64,000 nt of DNA from Bog-473 sp963704355 (GTDB lineage: Bacteria; Actinomycetota; Acidimicrobiia; Acidimicrobiales; RAAP-2): NCBI GenBank assembly GCA_963704355.1, contig OY969891.1:3410001-3474000 (forward strand), in the 5' to 3' direction. Below are positions 50,050-58,540 of this stretch, piece by piece. The notes under the pieces were generated by a model. The model searched no databases. It worked only from the letters and a program-made list of their open reading frames with translations, and was not told the DNA's origin. Position numbers and translations under genes: made by a program. Position 1 is the first letter of the stretch, and every line of letters begins with the position of its first letter.

Positions 50050-51135
50050 ATGGCTTTGCGCTGGGCCCTGGCCGAGAGCGAGGAGGGCGGCACCCTCTTC
50101 CCCGACGAACGGGTGGCAGAACGCCACGTCGGAAAGGGTGCGTACGGCGGGATGGAATTCCTCCACGTCAACGCCCGCACCATCATCAACACGGTGCCGC
50201 CGGAGAGCCTGATGCCGTTCCGGCACACGATCAACCCGTACCGGGGGTGCAGCCACGCGTGCGTGTACTGCTTCGCCCGGCCCACGCACGACTATCTCGG
50301 CCTCGGGATCGGCGAGGACTTCGAGCGCAAAATCGTGGTGAAGGTCAACGCCGTGGAGCGCCTGCGCGCCGAGCTGCACTCATCCAAGTGGGGCGGCGAC
50401 CACATCGCCATGGGCACCAACACCGATCCCTACCAGCACGCCGAGGGCAAGTACCACCTGACCCGCGGCATCGTGGAGACGCTGTCGGGGGCGTGTAACC
50501 CGTTCAGCATCTTGACCAAGTCCACGCTGATCCTGCGGGACGGCGCGCTGCTGGCTGCGGCGTCCGAGCGCACCGACGTCTCCGTGTCGTTCTCCGTCGG
50601 CACGCTCGACCGCTCGGTGTGGAAGCTGACCGAGCCGGGCACCCCTCCGCCCGACCGCCGGGTCGAGGCGCTGCGGCGCCTGACCGACCTCGGCATCTCG
50701 TGCGGGGTCCTGGTGGCCCCGGTCCTGCCCGGGCTCTCGGACTCCGAGGAGCAGCTGACCGAGGTGGTCGAGGCCTGCGCCGACGCGGGCGCCGTGTCCA
50801 TCGCCGGGGTGACGCTGCACCTGCGCGGGACCGTGCGCGGGCACTACTTCGACTGGCTGGCGGCGGCCCGGCCGGACCTGGTGCGCCTCCACCGGGGGCG
50901 CTTCCGCCGGGGGGCGTACCAGGAGGACACCGAGCGCGAGCGGGTGGACGGCATCGTGCGGGCGGCGGCGCGCCGGTGCGGAGTGACGGGACGGGATCGC
51001 TATCGAGGCCGGCGGCTGGAAGAGCCGGCGGCGCCTGCTCGCGCCCGGGGTGGGGCAAGAGACGCTCAGAATGGCCCTGGCGGCGGCGATGGCCGCGGCG
51101 AGAGCGGCCAGAGCGAACAATTGCAACTGCTCTGA
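50050..51135 (+). CDS. Rv2578c-type radical SAM protein (spore photoproduct lyase-like)
   Basis: 361 residues from ATG 50050; the longer frame upstream is antisense to ftsK. The radical SAM cluster motif is CSHACVYCFARPTH (CxxxCxxC). NPYRGCSHACVYC, AMGTNTDPYQHAEGKYHLTR and LTKSTLILRDGALL are features of the SplB-like group found in actinobacteria (Rv2578c). The last 45 residues are Gly/Arg-rich and probably disordered. The SOS box just upstream suggests a DNA-damage role, which fits lyase-like DNA repair; substrate not known. Confidence 0.9.
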   Translation: MALRWALAESEEGGTLFPDERVAERHVGKGAYGGMEFLHVNARTIINTVPPESLMPFRHTINPYRGCSHACVYCFARPTHDYLGLGIGEDFERKIVVKVNAVERLRAELHSSKWGGDHIAMGTNTDPYQHAEGKYHLTRGIVETLSGACNPFSILTKSTLILRDGALLAAASERTDVSVSFSVGTLDRSVWKLTEPGTPPPDRRVEALRRLTDLGISCGVLVAPVLPGLSDSEEQLTEVVEACADAGAVSIAGVTLHLRGTVRGHYFDWLAAARPDLVRLHRGRFRRGAYQEDTERERVDGIVRAAARRCGVTGRDRYRGRRLEEPAAPARARGGARDAQNGPGGGDGRGESGQSEQLQLL

Positions 51136-51178
51136 CAGCGACGGTCGGGGGCGCGCGTCGGGGTCAGCACCGCCTTCG

Positions 51179-51184
51179 TATGAT
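51179..51184 (+). promoter_or_regulatory. -10 element before the SGNH hydrolase gene
   Basis: TATGAT ends nine bases before ATG 51194, close to the leaderless spacing seen elsewhere in this window. It supports that ATG instead of the upstream GTG at 51050. Confidence 0.45.
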
Positions 51185-51193
51185 CGTGGCCTC

Positions 51194-52852
51194 ATGCCGG
51201 GTGCGGGAAGGTGGACGAGGCCATCAGGGCGCCGCGCCCTCATTGGGGTGGCGGTGCTCCTGGGGGGCGCCCTGCTGGCGGTCGCCGGCCCGGCCGGTAG
51301 GCCGAGCTCGCTGCTCGAGCCGGCACATCCTGCGGCCGGCGTCGCCGAAGCGGCGTCGCCGGTCACGGCGACCAACTCGTCGTACGGCGTCATCGACGCC
51401 GCGGGCGGGATCATGACCTTCGGGGGCGCCGGCTTCTACGGCGACACCATCGGGCTGCCGCTGCAGAAGCCGATCGTGGGCGGGGCGGCCGACCCCCAGG
51501 GCGGGTATTGGATGGTCGCGTCCGACGGCGGCGTCTTCACCTTCGGGAATGCGCAGTTCTACGGCTCGGCCGGTGGACTTCCCCTGAACAAGCCCGTTGT
51601 CGGCATGGCGACCACGCCCGACGGAGGCGGGTACTGGCTCGTCGCCTCCGACGGCGGCGTGTTCACCTACGGCGACGCGCAGTTCCACGGTTCGACCGGA
51701 GCGATCGCCCTCAACAAGCCCATCGTCGGCATGGCCACCACACCCGACGGCCACGGGTACTGGCTCGTGGCGTCCGACGGCGGCATCTTCGCGTTCGGCG
51801 ACGCGCCGTTCTACGGCTCGACCGGCGCCATCGCGCTGAACAAGCCCGTGGTCGGGATGGCGGCGACGTCGAACGGCGGTGGCTACTGGCTCGTGGCCAC
51901 CGACGGCGGCATCTTCAGCTTCGGCAACGCACCGTTCTGGGGCTCGGCAGGCGGGCTCTCCCTCAACGAGCCGGTGGTGGGGATGGCACCCACGCCCGAC
52001 GGCGGCGGTTACTGGCTCGTCGGGCAGGACGCCGGCGTCTTCACCTACGGCGACGCCGCCTTCTCGGGCAGCGCGCAGTCGCCGCTGCACCCACCGCTGT
52101 TCCCGGCGCCGTTCAGCTCGCCGATCCCCGCGGTCGTGGCGATCATCAACGACGTGCCGGGCCCCCAGGCGGCGCACTCCGGCGGGCTGCGCGTGGCCTT
52201 CGCCGGTGACTCGCTCTCCCTCTACGAGGGGCAGTACATCGCGGGAACGAGCCCGCCTTACGGGGTCGACAACGGGGCGGCGGCGGGTTGCGGGTTCACC
52301 AACGGCGCGCCCATGTACGTGTGGAGCAACACAAGCTCGGTGTACATCAACCCCACTGCATGCGCGTACTGGGCCGACCAGCTCCAATGGTTGGTCACGC
52401 GCTTCCACCCCGACGTCACCGTGATCCAGACGGGGTACTGGGAGAGCCAGCAGCGCGAGTTCGACGGGACGTTCGAGACCCTGGCCAATGCGCCATATTC
52501 CTCGTACATCTTGAGCAACCTCGAGGCGGCGGTGCAGATCGCGCACTCCGACGGCGGGGCCGTCATTCTGTCGACGGCGCCCTACTTCGCCGACGGCACC
52601 CCGAACGACCTGGTCGACGCGTACAACCAGATCGTCGAGACGGTGGCGGCCCAGTATCCCTACGTGTCGATCGACGACCTGCACTCCGTCCTCGACCCAG
52701 GCGGGTCCTACCAGGCGGTGGTCGACGGGATCCAGGCACGGAGCGCGGACGGGGTGCATATCACCCAGGCCGCGGTGGACAACCTGATTGAGCCGGCGCT
52801 CAATCAGATCATCGCCAACGTCGCCGGCGGCGTCTACGGCGGGAACTCTTAG
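51194..52852 (+). CDS. Secreted SGNH hydrolase with six 42-residue N-terminal repeats
   Basis: 552 residues. A signal segment (RALIGVAVLLGGALLAVAGP) is followed by six tandem units of 42 residues (about 51390-52070), each with GGYWLVASDGG-(V/I)-F-x-(F/Y)-G-(D/N)-A and then NKP-(I/V)-VGMA, probably a beta-propeller or beta-solenoid. The C-terminal part is an SGNH esterase: VAFAGDSLSLYEGQYI (block I Ser), VTVIQTGYWESQ, and SADGVHITQAAVDNLI (block V Asp/His). It likely acts on acyl groups of an extracellular polymer while the repeats bind it; this is inference. Confidence 0.88.
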   Translation: MPGAGRWTRPSGRRALIGVAVLLGGALLAVAGPAGRPSSLLEPAHPAAGVAEAASPVTATNSSYGVIDAAGGIMTFGGAGFYGDTIGLPLQKPIVGGAADPQGGYWMVASDGGVFTFGNAQFYGSAGGLPLNKPVVGMATTPDGGGYWLVASDGGVFTYGDAQFHGSTGAIALNKPIVGMATTPDGHGYWLVASDGGIFAFGDAPFYGSTGAIALNKPVVGMAATSNGGGYWLVATDGGIFSFGNAPFWGSAGGLSLNEPVVGMAPTPDGGGYWLVGQDAGVFTYGDAAFSGSAQSPLHPPLFPAPFSSPIPAVVAIINDVPGPQAAHSGGLRVAFAGDSLSLYEGQYIAGTSPPYGVDNGAAAGCGFTNGAPMYVWSNTSSVYINPTACAYWADQLQWLVTRFHPDVTVIQTGYWESQQREFDGTFETLANAPYSSYILSNLEAAVQIAHSDGGAVILSTAPYFADGTPNDLVDAYNQIVETVAAQYPYVSIDDLHSVLDPGGSYQAVVDGIQARSADGVHITQAAVDNLIEPALNQIIANVAGGVYGGNS

Positions 52853-52886
52853 GTTCTCGTCGCCCCTGACCCTGAAGCCCGGCGCC

Positions 52887-53633
52887 ATGACTGTGACGGC
52901 CATCGCCCACCGGGGTGAGCCCCTCGGCCATCGCGAGAACACGCTGCCCGCATTCGCCGCCGCGTTGGCGCTCGGTGCCGACGTGGTGGAGCTCGACCTC
53001 CGCCGGACTCGGGACGGGGCGATCGTCGTGCTGCACGACCAGTCGCTCGAGCGCCTGTGGGAACGTGACGCCTCAGTCGGTGACCTGGACCTGACGGAGG
53101 TGGTCCGGCTCGGCTCAGGCGGCGTCCGCATCCCCACACTGGCGGAGGTGCTGGACGCCGTGCCGGTCGAGCTGATGGTCGACTTCACCCGGCGCGAGGT
53201 GGTGACAGGCGCGTTTTCGGACGTCGTGGCGGCTGAGGGGGCGCCGGGTGCGGGTGCGGGCGCGGGAGCGGGAGCGGGAGCGTTGGGACGGTGCCTGTTC
53301 GTGAGCGGAAACGTGCCGGGGCTGCGGCTGTTGCGTTCCCTGTCGCCCGACGCCCGCATCGGCCTGACCTGGACCGAGGGGACAACGCCGCCTCTCGACC
53401 TGCTCCACGAGTTGGGTGCGGAGTGTTGGAACCCGAGGTTCCAGCTGGTGACGGTCGCCGGCGTGGCGTCGGTTCACGACTCCGGGCGCCGGGTGACGAC
53501 GTGGACGGTCGACGCGGTGGACGACATGGCACAAGTGGTTGCCGCGGGCGTCGACGCCGTGGTGAGCAACCGCATCGGTGCGCTCGTGCGGTTCTTGGCG
53601 GGTGAAGAGCCGGCGGAGCGCCGCTGCCGGTGA
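52887..53633 (+). CDS. Glycerophosphodiester phosphodiesterase family protein
   Basis: 248 residues from ATG 52887. AIAHRGEPLGHRENTLPAFA has the HR...ENT active-site start, DVVELDLRRTRDGAIVVLHD the ExD metal site and catalytic His, and TWTVDAVDDMAQVVAAGVDA the final strand. A Gly-Ala repeat of about ten residues (DNA GCGGGA-like repeats at 53246-53282) replaces a loop and may vary in length. Slightly shorter than the typical enzyme. No signal peptide, so probably cytoplasmic lipid turnover. Confidence 0.9.
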   Translation: MTVTAIAHRGEPLGHRENTLPAFAAALALGADVVELDLRRTRDGAIVVLHDQSLERLWERDASVGDLDLTEVVRLGSGGVRIPTLAEVLDAVPVELMVDFTRREVVTGAFSDVVAAEGAPGAGAGAGAGAGALGRCLFVSGNVPGLRLLRSLSPDARIGLTWTEGTTPPLDLLHELGAECWNPRFQLVTVAGVASVHDSGRRVTTWTVDAVDDMAQVVAAGVDAVVSNRIGALVRFLAGEEPAERRCR

Positions 53634-53726
53634 TGCGCTTCCAAAAACCGTAAACCACTCGGTGGCCGCTGCCGGTGATGTCTCCAAAAACCGTAAACCA
53701 CTCGGTGGATAGTTTTGGGCGACATC
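53621..53726. repeat. Dispersed repeat, copy C: tandem copies plus inverted half
   Basis: CCGCTGCCGGTGATG (53621-53635) recurs at 53666-53680. CCAAAAACCGTAAACCACTC at 53641-53660 recurs at 53684-53703. The second unit begins GATGTCTCC like copies A and B and is followed by an inverted half ending GACATC (53721-53726), so 53677-53726 can fold back on itself. It fills the convergent junction between the phosphodiesterase and acetyltransferase genes. Confidence 0.6.
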
Positions 53727-53738
53727 ACCCGGAAGCCG

Positions 53739-54278
53739 TCACCCGGGTAGCTTCCTCTCGGTCTCCGTCACGGCAGGGAGTCGATAGATCGCGACCGGGT
53801 CGTCGGTCAGCTCCGAGGGGATCGCCTTGACCGCCGCCAGCTCGAACCCGTTCTTCTCGAGGACGCGCCGCGAGGCGAGGTTCCGTGCATCGGGGTCGGC
53901 CGTGACCGCACAGCCGGGATGCGCCGCCCGGACTACGCGGACCAGCTCGCCGATCAATTCGGTGCCCACGCCGCTCCCGACAAAGGCGGCGTCGCCGATG
54001 GCGTAGTCCACGCCGACGTCGCCCGGTCCGGCGCCGATCTCGGCGGCCCACTGCGCGTCGATCGCACAGAGGTACCACTGGCACCAGCCGACGGGCACCT
54101 CGCCCGCGGACGCCAGCAGCACGTGGACCGCCTGCTCCCCCGCCACGCTGCGCCCCAGGTCGTCGGCCTCCTCCTCCAGCGAGGAGCCGGCCAGGAACCA
54201 GCGGGCGACGTGCGGCACCGAGAGCCAGCGGGCCACCAACCGAAGGTCCTCCAGTCGCATCGGGCGCAGGGTGAGCAC
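53739..54278 (-). CDS. GNAT-family N-acetyltransferase (aminoglycoside 6'-like)
   Basis: 179 residues. LTLRPMRLEDLRLVARWLSV is the family opening, VGWCQWYLCAID and VGVDYAIGDAAFVGSGVGTE hold the acetyl-CoA pyrophosphate loop (GSGVGTE), and DARNLASRRVLEKNGFELAA is the C-terminal motif. The overall pattern resembles the AAC(6')-Ib/rimJ-like group, but resistance cannot be claimed from sequence alone. It starts at GTG 54278. Confidence 0.85.
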   Translation of the reverse strand: MLTLRPMRLEDLRLVARWLSVPHVARWFLAGSSLEEEADDLGRSVAGEQAVHVLLASAGEVPVGWCQWYLCAIDAQWAAEIGAGPGDVGVDYAIGDAAFVGSGVGTELIGELVRVVRAAHPGCAVTADPDARNLASRRVLEKNGFELAAVKAIPSELTDDPVAIYRLPAVTETERKLPG

Positions 54279-54414
54279 GCGGTGACCCGTTCCCTCAAGC
54301 GGCGACGCCGGGGCTGCTCAACGAGCTTCCTCGCCCACCGCTGCGGCGCCGTCCCCGCTCCGAGAGCGTCGAAGGCTGCATTGACCAGCGGCGGCAAGCG
54401 CATGGGGAGGCACC

Positions 54415-54669
54415 GTGGTCGCAAACGTCTTCGGTCCCGATGTCTTCGTCGTACTGGTCCTGGCGGTCGTCTTCGTGGCGCTGCCGCTCTGGGCCATCGT
54501 GGATGCGGCGTCCCGTCCGACGGGTGCCTTCGCCGCGGCCGGATCCAACAAGGCGATGTGGATCATTCTCATCGCCGCCTGTTGGTTGCTGACCGGGTTT
54601 ATCGGCACGATCCTCTCCGTGGTCTACCTCGCGTCCATCCGGCCGAGGGTTCGCGCCGTCGGCGGGTAG
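54415..54669 (+). CDS. Small membrane protein (DUF2516-like)
   Basis: 84 residues from GTG 54415. Two or three membrane helices: VFVVLVLAVVFVALPLWAIV and MWIILIAACWLLTGFIGTIL, with the polar loop DAASRPTGAFAAAGSNKAMW between. That arrangement matches actinobacterial DUF2516 proteins. The function is unknown. It stands between divergent acetyltransferase and convergent RNase J genes. Confidence 0.7.
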   Translation: MVANVFGPDVFVVLVLAVVFVALPLWAIVDAASRPTGAFAAAGSNKAMWIILIAACWLLTGFIGTILSVVYLASIRPRVRAVGG

Positions 54670-54713
54670 CGACCCTGCAGCCAAGCTTGGAGCAGGCTCA
54701 GACCGTCAGACCA

Positions 54714-56390
54714 TCAGACCATCAGGACCACGGGCACGATCATGGGCCGGCGCCGGGTACGGTCGCCCACGAAGCGGCCCAGAGCACGGCGCGTGGTGCG
54801 GCTCAAGGCCTCGATGTCGTGCGCACCGTCGCGCAGTGACTGGGTGACGGCGGCCCCGACAACCTCGCTCGCCTCTTCGAGCAGCTCCTCCGCCTCCGGT
54901 GCGTGCACCCAGCCCCTCGTCTCGATCACCGCCGGGACGCTGAGCTTGCACTCCTGGCGGTCGACGGTGACGACGACCATGACCACACCCTCCTCCGCCA
55001 GCTTCTGGCGGTCGCGCAATACGCCGTGCTCGATGTCCCCCACCGTGCCGTCCACGTAGACGTAGCCCGCCGGTACCCGGCCCTGCCGGTTGATTCCCTT
55101 GGCGTCGAGCGCGATCACGTCGCCGTCCTCGCACAGCAGGACCTTGGCCGGGTCGATGCCCATCGACAGTGCCAGGCGGGCGTGGTGGACCATATGGCGG
55201 TACTCGCCGTGCACGGGCACGAAGCACTCGGGCCGGGTCACGGCCATGAGCGTCCGCAGCTCGCCCTGGCGGGCGTGCCCGCTCACGTGGACCGCCTCCG
55301 CGCCCGAGTGCACCACCTCGGCTCCGCGGCGGTAGAGATCGTCGATCACCTGGCCCACCGACCACTCGTTGCCCGGGATGGGGTGGGCGCTGATCACCAC
55401 CACGTCGTCCTCGCCGACGCGCAGCCACTTGTTCTCTCCCGTCGCCATGAGCGAGAGAGCCGACATCGGCTCGCCCTGCGAGCCCGTCGAGATTACGCAG
55501 ATCTCCCCGGCCGGGACGCTGTCCACGTCCTCGATGTCCACCTGCACGCCGTCGGGGATGCTGATGATGCCGAGCCGCATCCCGAGCTCGACGTTCTTGC
55601 CCATGGAGCGGCCGAGGGTGGCCACCTTGCGCCCGGTGGCGACGGCGGCGTCGATGATCTGCTGCACCCGGTGCATGTGGCTGGCGAAGCACGCCACGAT
55701 GAGGCGCTTGCCCGACTCCGCCGCGAAGACGCGCCGCAACACCACGCCGACGGAGGACTCCGACTCGGTGAACCCCGGCTCCTCGGCGTTGGTCGAGTCG
55801 GACAGCAGCAGCCGGATCCCCTCGGTCTCGGCCAGCTCGCCCATGCGAGCCAGGTCGGTGCGCCGGCCGTCCACCGGCTGCAGGTCGAGTTTGAAGTCGC
55901 CCGAGTGCAGGATCACGCCCTGCGGCGTGTGGAACGCGATGGCCATGGACTCGGGCACCGAGTGCGTCACCGGGATGAACTCCACGTCGCACGCACCGAT
56001 GCGCAGCCGTTCGCCGTCGGCCACCACGACGAACTGCGTCTTGTCGGCCAGGCCCGCCTCCTCGACGCGGTGCCGGGCCAGGCCGACGGTCAGCTCGGAG
56101 CCGTAGATGGGCGCGTGCAAGTCCCGCAGCAGGTAGGCCAGGCCCCCCGTGTGGTCCTCGTGGCCGTGGGTGAGCACGATCCCGTCCACCCGGTCAGCGC
56201 GCTCGTGCAGGTAGGTGAACTCGGGGAGGACGAGGTCGATCCCGGGCATGTCGGGGTCCGGGAACATGATGCCGCAGTCGAGGACGACGATGCGCCCCTC
56301 GACCTCGATGCACGCGCAATTGCGGCCGATCTCGCCCAGTCCGCCGAGGAAGACGACCCGAACCGCCTTCGGCTTGCCGCGGTCAGGCAA
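54714..56390 (-). CDS. rnj: Ribonuclease J
   Basis: 558 residues. Metallo-beta-lactamase/beta-CASP nuclease. GIVLTHGHEDHTGGLAYLLR is the zinc HxHxDH motif, VILHSGDFKLDLQP the second, and LLSDSTNAEEPGFTESE the beta-CASP start. VISAHPIPGNEWSVGQVI and FVPVHGEYRHMVHHARLAL complete the site. It processes and degrades RNA with endo- and 5'-exonuclease activity. It starts at TTG 56390, overlapping the dapA stop by eight bases; this dapA-rnj linkage is common in actinobacteria. Confidence 0.95.
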   Translation of the reverse strand: MPDRGKPKAVRVVFLGGLGEIGRNCACIEVEGRIVVLDCGIMFPDPDMPGIDLVLPEFTYLHERADRVDGIVLTHGHEDHTGGLAYLLRDLHAPIYGSELTVGLARHRVEEAGLADKTQFVVVADGERLRIGACDVEFIPVTHSVPESMAIAFHTPQGVILHSGDFKLDLQPVDGRRTDLARMGELAETEGIRLLLSDSTNAEEPGFTESESSVGVVLRRVFAAESGKRLIVACFASHMHRVQQIIDAAVATGRKVATLGRSMGKNVELGMRLGIISIPDGVQVDIEDVDSVPAGEICVISTGSQGEPMSALSLMATGENKWLRVGEDDVVVISAHPIPGNEWSVGQVIDDLYRRGAEVVHSGAEAVHVSGHARQGELRTLMAVTRPECFVPVHGEYRHMVHHARLALSMGIDPAKVLLCEDGDVIALDAKGINRQGRVPAGYVYVDGTVGDIEHGVLRDRQKLAEEGVVMVVVTVDRQECKLSVPAVIETRGWVHAPEAEELLEEASEVVGAAVTQSLRDGAHDIEALSRTTRRALGRFVGDRTRRRPMIVPVVLMV

Positions 56391-57312
56391 GCGGGGCGCC
56401 TGTCAACGCCGGCGGTCCGACCGCGGCCAGGATCTTGGCTGCCTGCGCGTCGAGCTCGGGCGTCGACGCCCCCATAGGCAGGCGGCACTGGCCGACCCGA
56501 AGCCCCAACGCCCGCAGGATCGCCTTGGCCGGCAGCGGGTTCGGGAATTCCGGCGTCGACTCGAAGTCGAAGGAGTCGAGCAGCTCGGCGTTGCCGACGA
56601 TGGCGGCCGCCAGGTCGCCCGCCAGGAAGGCGTCGACCACCCGGCGCAGCTGGGGGCCTACCCAGTGGCCGGCGACGCTCACGACGCCGATGGCGCCGAC
56701 GGCCATGAGGGGCAGCGTCATCACGTCGTCGCCGCTGTAGATCTCGAACCCGGCCGGCACCTGCGCGGCCAGGTGGGCCGTGGTCGGCGGGTCGCCCGCG
56801 GCGTCCTTGAGTGCCACGACGGCCGGGACCTCGCGTGACAGGCGCAGCAGGGTCTCGGTGGCGATGCGCCGTCCCGTCCGCACCGGGATGTCGTAGAGCA
56901 TGACCGGCAGGTCGCCGGCGGCCTCCGCGACGGCACGGAAGTGCTGGTAGAGCCCGGACTGCGCGGGTCGGTTGTAGTAGGGCGTGACGACGAGGACCCC
57001 GGCAACCCCGCATTCGGTGGCCCGCCTGGTCATGTCGACCGAGTGCGCCGTGTCGTTGGATCCGGTCCCGGCCACGACCGGCACCGTGACCGCCCCGGCG
57101 ACGGTGCGCCACAGCTCGACCTTCTCGTCGTCGGTCAGCACCGAACTCTCGCCGGTCGAGCCGGAGAGCACCAGGCCGTCGCTGCCGTGCGCGACCAGCC
57201 AGCGGGCGAGCTCGGTCGCCGCAGGAAGGTCGAGTGCGCCGCCCTCGTCGAACGGCGTCACCATGGCGGTGACTACCCGCCCGAAACGGGGCACGTCCTG
57301 CAGGGAGCTCAT
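56383..57312 (-). CDS. dapA: 4-hydroxy-tetrahydrodipicolinate synthase DapA
   Basis: 309 residues, class I aldolase barrel. LVLSGSTGESSVLTDDEKVE carries the pyruvate-contacting Thr pair, VLVVTPYYNRPAQSGLYQHF the active-site Tyr, LPVMLYDIPVRTGRRI the Arg, and VVALKDAAGDPPTT the Schiff-base Lys. It starts the DAP pathway from pyruvate and aspartate semialdehyde. It lies immediately before rnj and 34 bases after the ferritin-like gene. Confidence 0.95.
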   Translation of the reverse strand: MSSLQDVPRFGRVVTAMVTPFDEGGALDLPAATELARWLVAHGSDGLVLSGSTGESSVLTDDEKVELWRTVAGAVTVPVVAGTGSNDTAHSVDMTRRATECGVAGVLVVTPYYNRPAQSGLYQHFRAVAEAAGDLPVMLYDIPVRTGRRIATETLLRLSREVPAVVALKDAAGDPPTTAHLAAQVPAGFEIYSGDDVMTLPLMAVGAIGVVSVAGHWVGPQLRRVVDAFLAGDLAAAIVGNAELLDSFDFESTPEFPNPLPAKAILRALGLRVGQCRLPMGASTPELDAQAAKILAAVGPPALTGAPLA

Positions 57313-57346
57313 TGCCCCCTCAGGCTACCAGCGCGGTGTTCGCCGC

Positions 57347-58504
57347 TCAGGCGACGTTGCGCTCGGCGGGCGAGCCGTCGGCAAAGGCGTCCTCGTCCTC
57401 GGTCGAATCCGTCAGGTTCTCGAAGGCGATCGCGCCCATCTCGGTGAACTTCTCGCGCAGCCAGCCGTCCGCCGCGTCGAGCAGCCCGAGCTTCTTGAGG
57501 TTCGGGACGATCTTGGAGAAGAGCAGGATCTGGAAGTCGTCGCGCTCGGGCGCCGCCTGCATGACCTTGACCACGTCGGCGGTGGGGACCTCCATGCGCT
57601 CCCAGACCTCCTGCATCGCCATGCGGTCCTTCATGCGGATCGCGGCCTCGAATGCGAACTCCTGGCGCTCGCGCAGCTCCGCTGCCGAGAGCTCCTTGTA
57701 GTACTCCTGGAGGCTGAGGACACCGAAGGCGACATGGCGCGCCTCGTCTGCCATCACGTAGCGCAGCATCTTCTTCAGCAGCGGCTCCGTCGTCATCATG
57801 TGGATAAAGCCGAAAGCGGCCAGCGCCAGGCCCTCGACCATGATCTGCATGCCCAGGTAGGTCATGTCCCAGCGCGAGTCCGACACGATGTCGTCGAGCA
57901 GCAGCCCGAGGTGGGCGTTCATCGGGTAGTGGCCCGACAGCTTCTCGTCCAGGTACTTGGAGAACACCTCGACGTGACGGGCCTCGTCCATCACCTGGGT
58001 GGCGGCGTAGTACTTGGCGTCGATCCACGGGACCGTCTCGACGATCTTGGCCGTGCACAACAGCGCGCCCTGCTCGCCGTGCATGAATTGGGACAGCAGC
58101 CAGTTCTGGTTCTGGATCCCGAACTCGAGGAACTTCTTCTCGTCCCACTTTTCGAGCACGGTGCCGGCCAGCGCCGAATCGTCCCACTGCATCTGGGCCG
58201 CGTTGGCCTCGGCATTGGCCATGACCACCTTCTCCTGGTCCACCTCGATCGACCAGTCCAGGTCGGTCTGCGCATTCCACTGCGCCTTCTTGGCCTTCTC
58301 GTAGAGCTTGTCGAGCTGCGGCTTGGCACCCTTCTGGTAATCCCAGGTGAACTCGGCCGGGCAGTTGTCGGGGACGCGGTGGAACCCCTCCTTGTCGTAG
58401 TGGCCGACGAAGCTCAGCACCGCCTCCAGGTCGTCAATGCTCTCTCGGCCGATCAGTTCGACGTTGGACCCGAACTGCTGCTCCTGGTCGTCGAGTGTCG
58501 TCAT
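57347..58504 (-). CDS. Ferritin-like diiron oxygenase-type protein
   Basis: 385 residues. Four-helix-bundle diiron ligands can be placed in SQFMHGEQGALLCTAKIVE, ATQVMDEARHVEVFSKYLDE, QIMVEGLALAAFGFIHMM and RYVMADEARHVAFGVLSLQE, giving two DEARH motifs. This is the pattern of R2-like or AurF/ferritin-like oxygenases. Highly charged helices and a central hydrophobic core fit a cytosolic enzyme. The start ATG 58504 has AAGGGGG upstream. A perfect tandem 11-bp repeat lies just before it, and a TetR gene precedes it, suggesting local control. Confidence 0.82.
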   Translation of the reverse strand: MTTLDDQEQQFGSNVELIGRESIDDLEAVLSFVGHYDKEGFHRVPDNCPAEFTWDYQKGAKPQLDKLYEKAKKAQWNAQTDLDWSIEVDQEKVVMANAEANAAQMQWDDSALAGTVLEKWDEKKFLEFGIQNQNWLLSQFMHGEQGALLCTAKIVETVPWIDAKYYAATQVMDEARHVEVFSKYLDEKLSGHYPMNAHLGLLLDDIVSDSRWDMTYLGMQIMVEGLALAAFGFIHMMTTEPLLKKMLRYVMADEARHVAFGVLSLQEYYKELSAAELRERQEFAFEAAIRMKDRMAMQEVWERMEVPTADVVKVMQAAPERDDFQILLFSKIVPNLKKLGLLDAADGWLREKFTEMGAIAFENLTDSTEDEDAFADGSPAERNVA

Positions 58505-58518
58505 TGTGTGCCGCCCCC

Positions 58519-58540
58519 TTATTGGTCGGTTATTGGTCGG
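58519..58540. repeat. Perfect tandem 11-bp repeat in the ferritin-like gene promoter
   Basis: TTATTGGTCGG occurs at 58519-58529 and directly again at 58530-58540. It overlaps the tetR stop codon and lies about 15-36 bases before the ferritin-like start. Spaced one helical turn, it may be a regulator-binding site. Confidence 0.45.

Noticed and set aside
51390..52070. 126-bp DNA repeats as a mobile or CRISPR repeat
   Set aside because: They encode the 42-residue protein repeats in frame; the DNA similarity follows from the protein.
53246..53282. GCGGGA-type repeats as a CRISPR-like or regulatory array
   Set aside because: They are in-frame codons for a Gly-Ala run inside the phosphodiesterase gene, without spacers.
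54903..56477. 524-residue plus-strand open frame
   Set aside because: Antisense to RNase J, His/Val/Arg-rich shadow of a high-GC gene, no motif.
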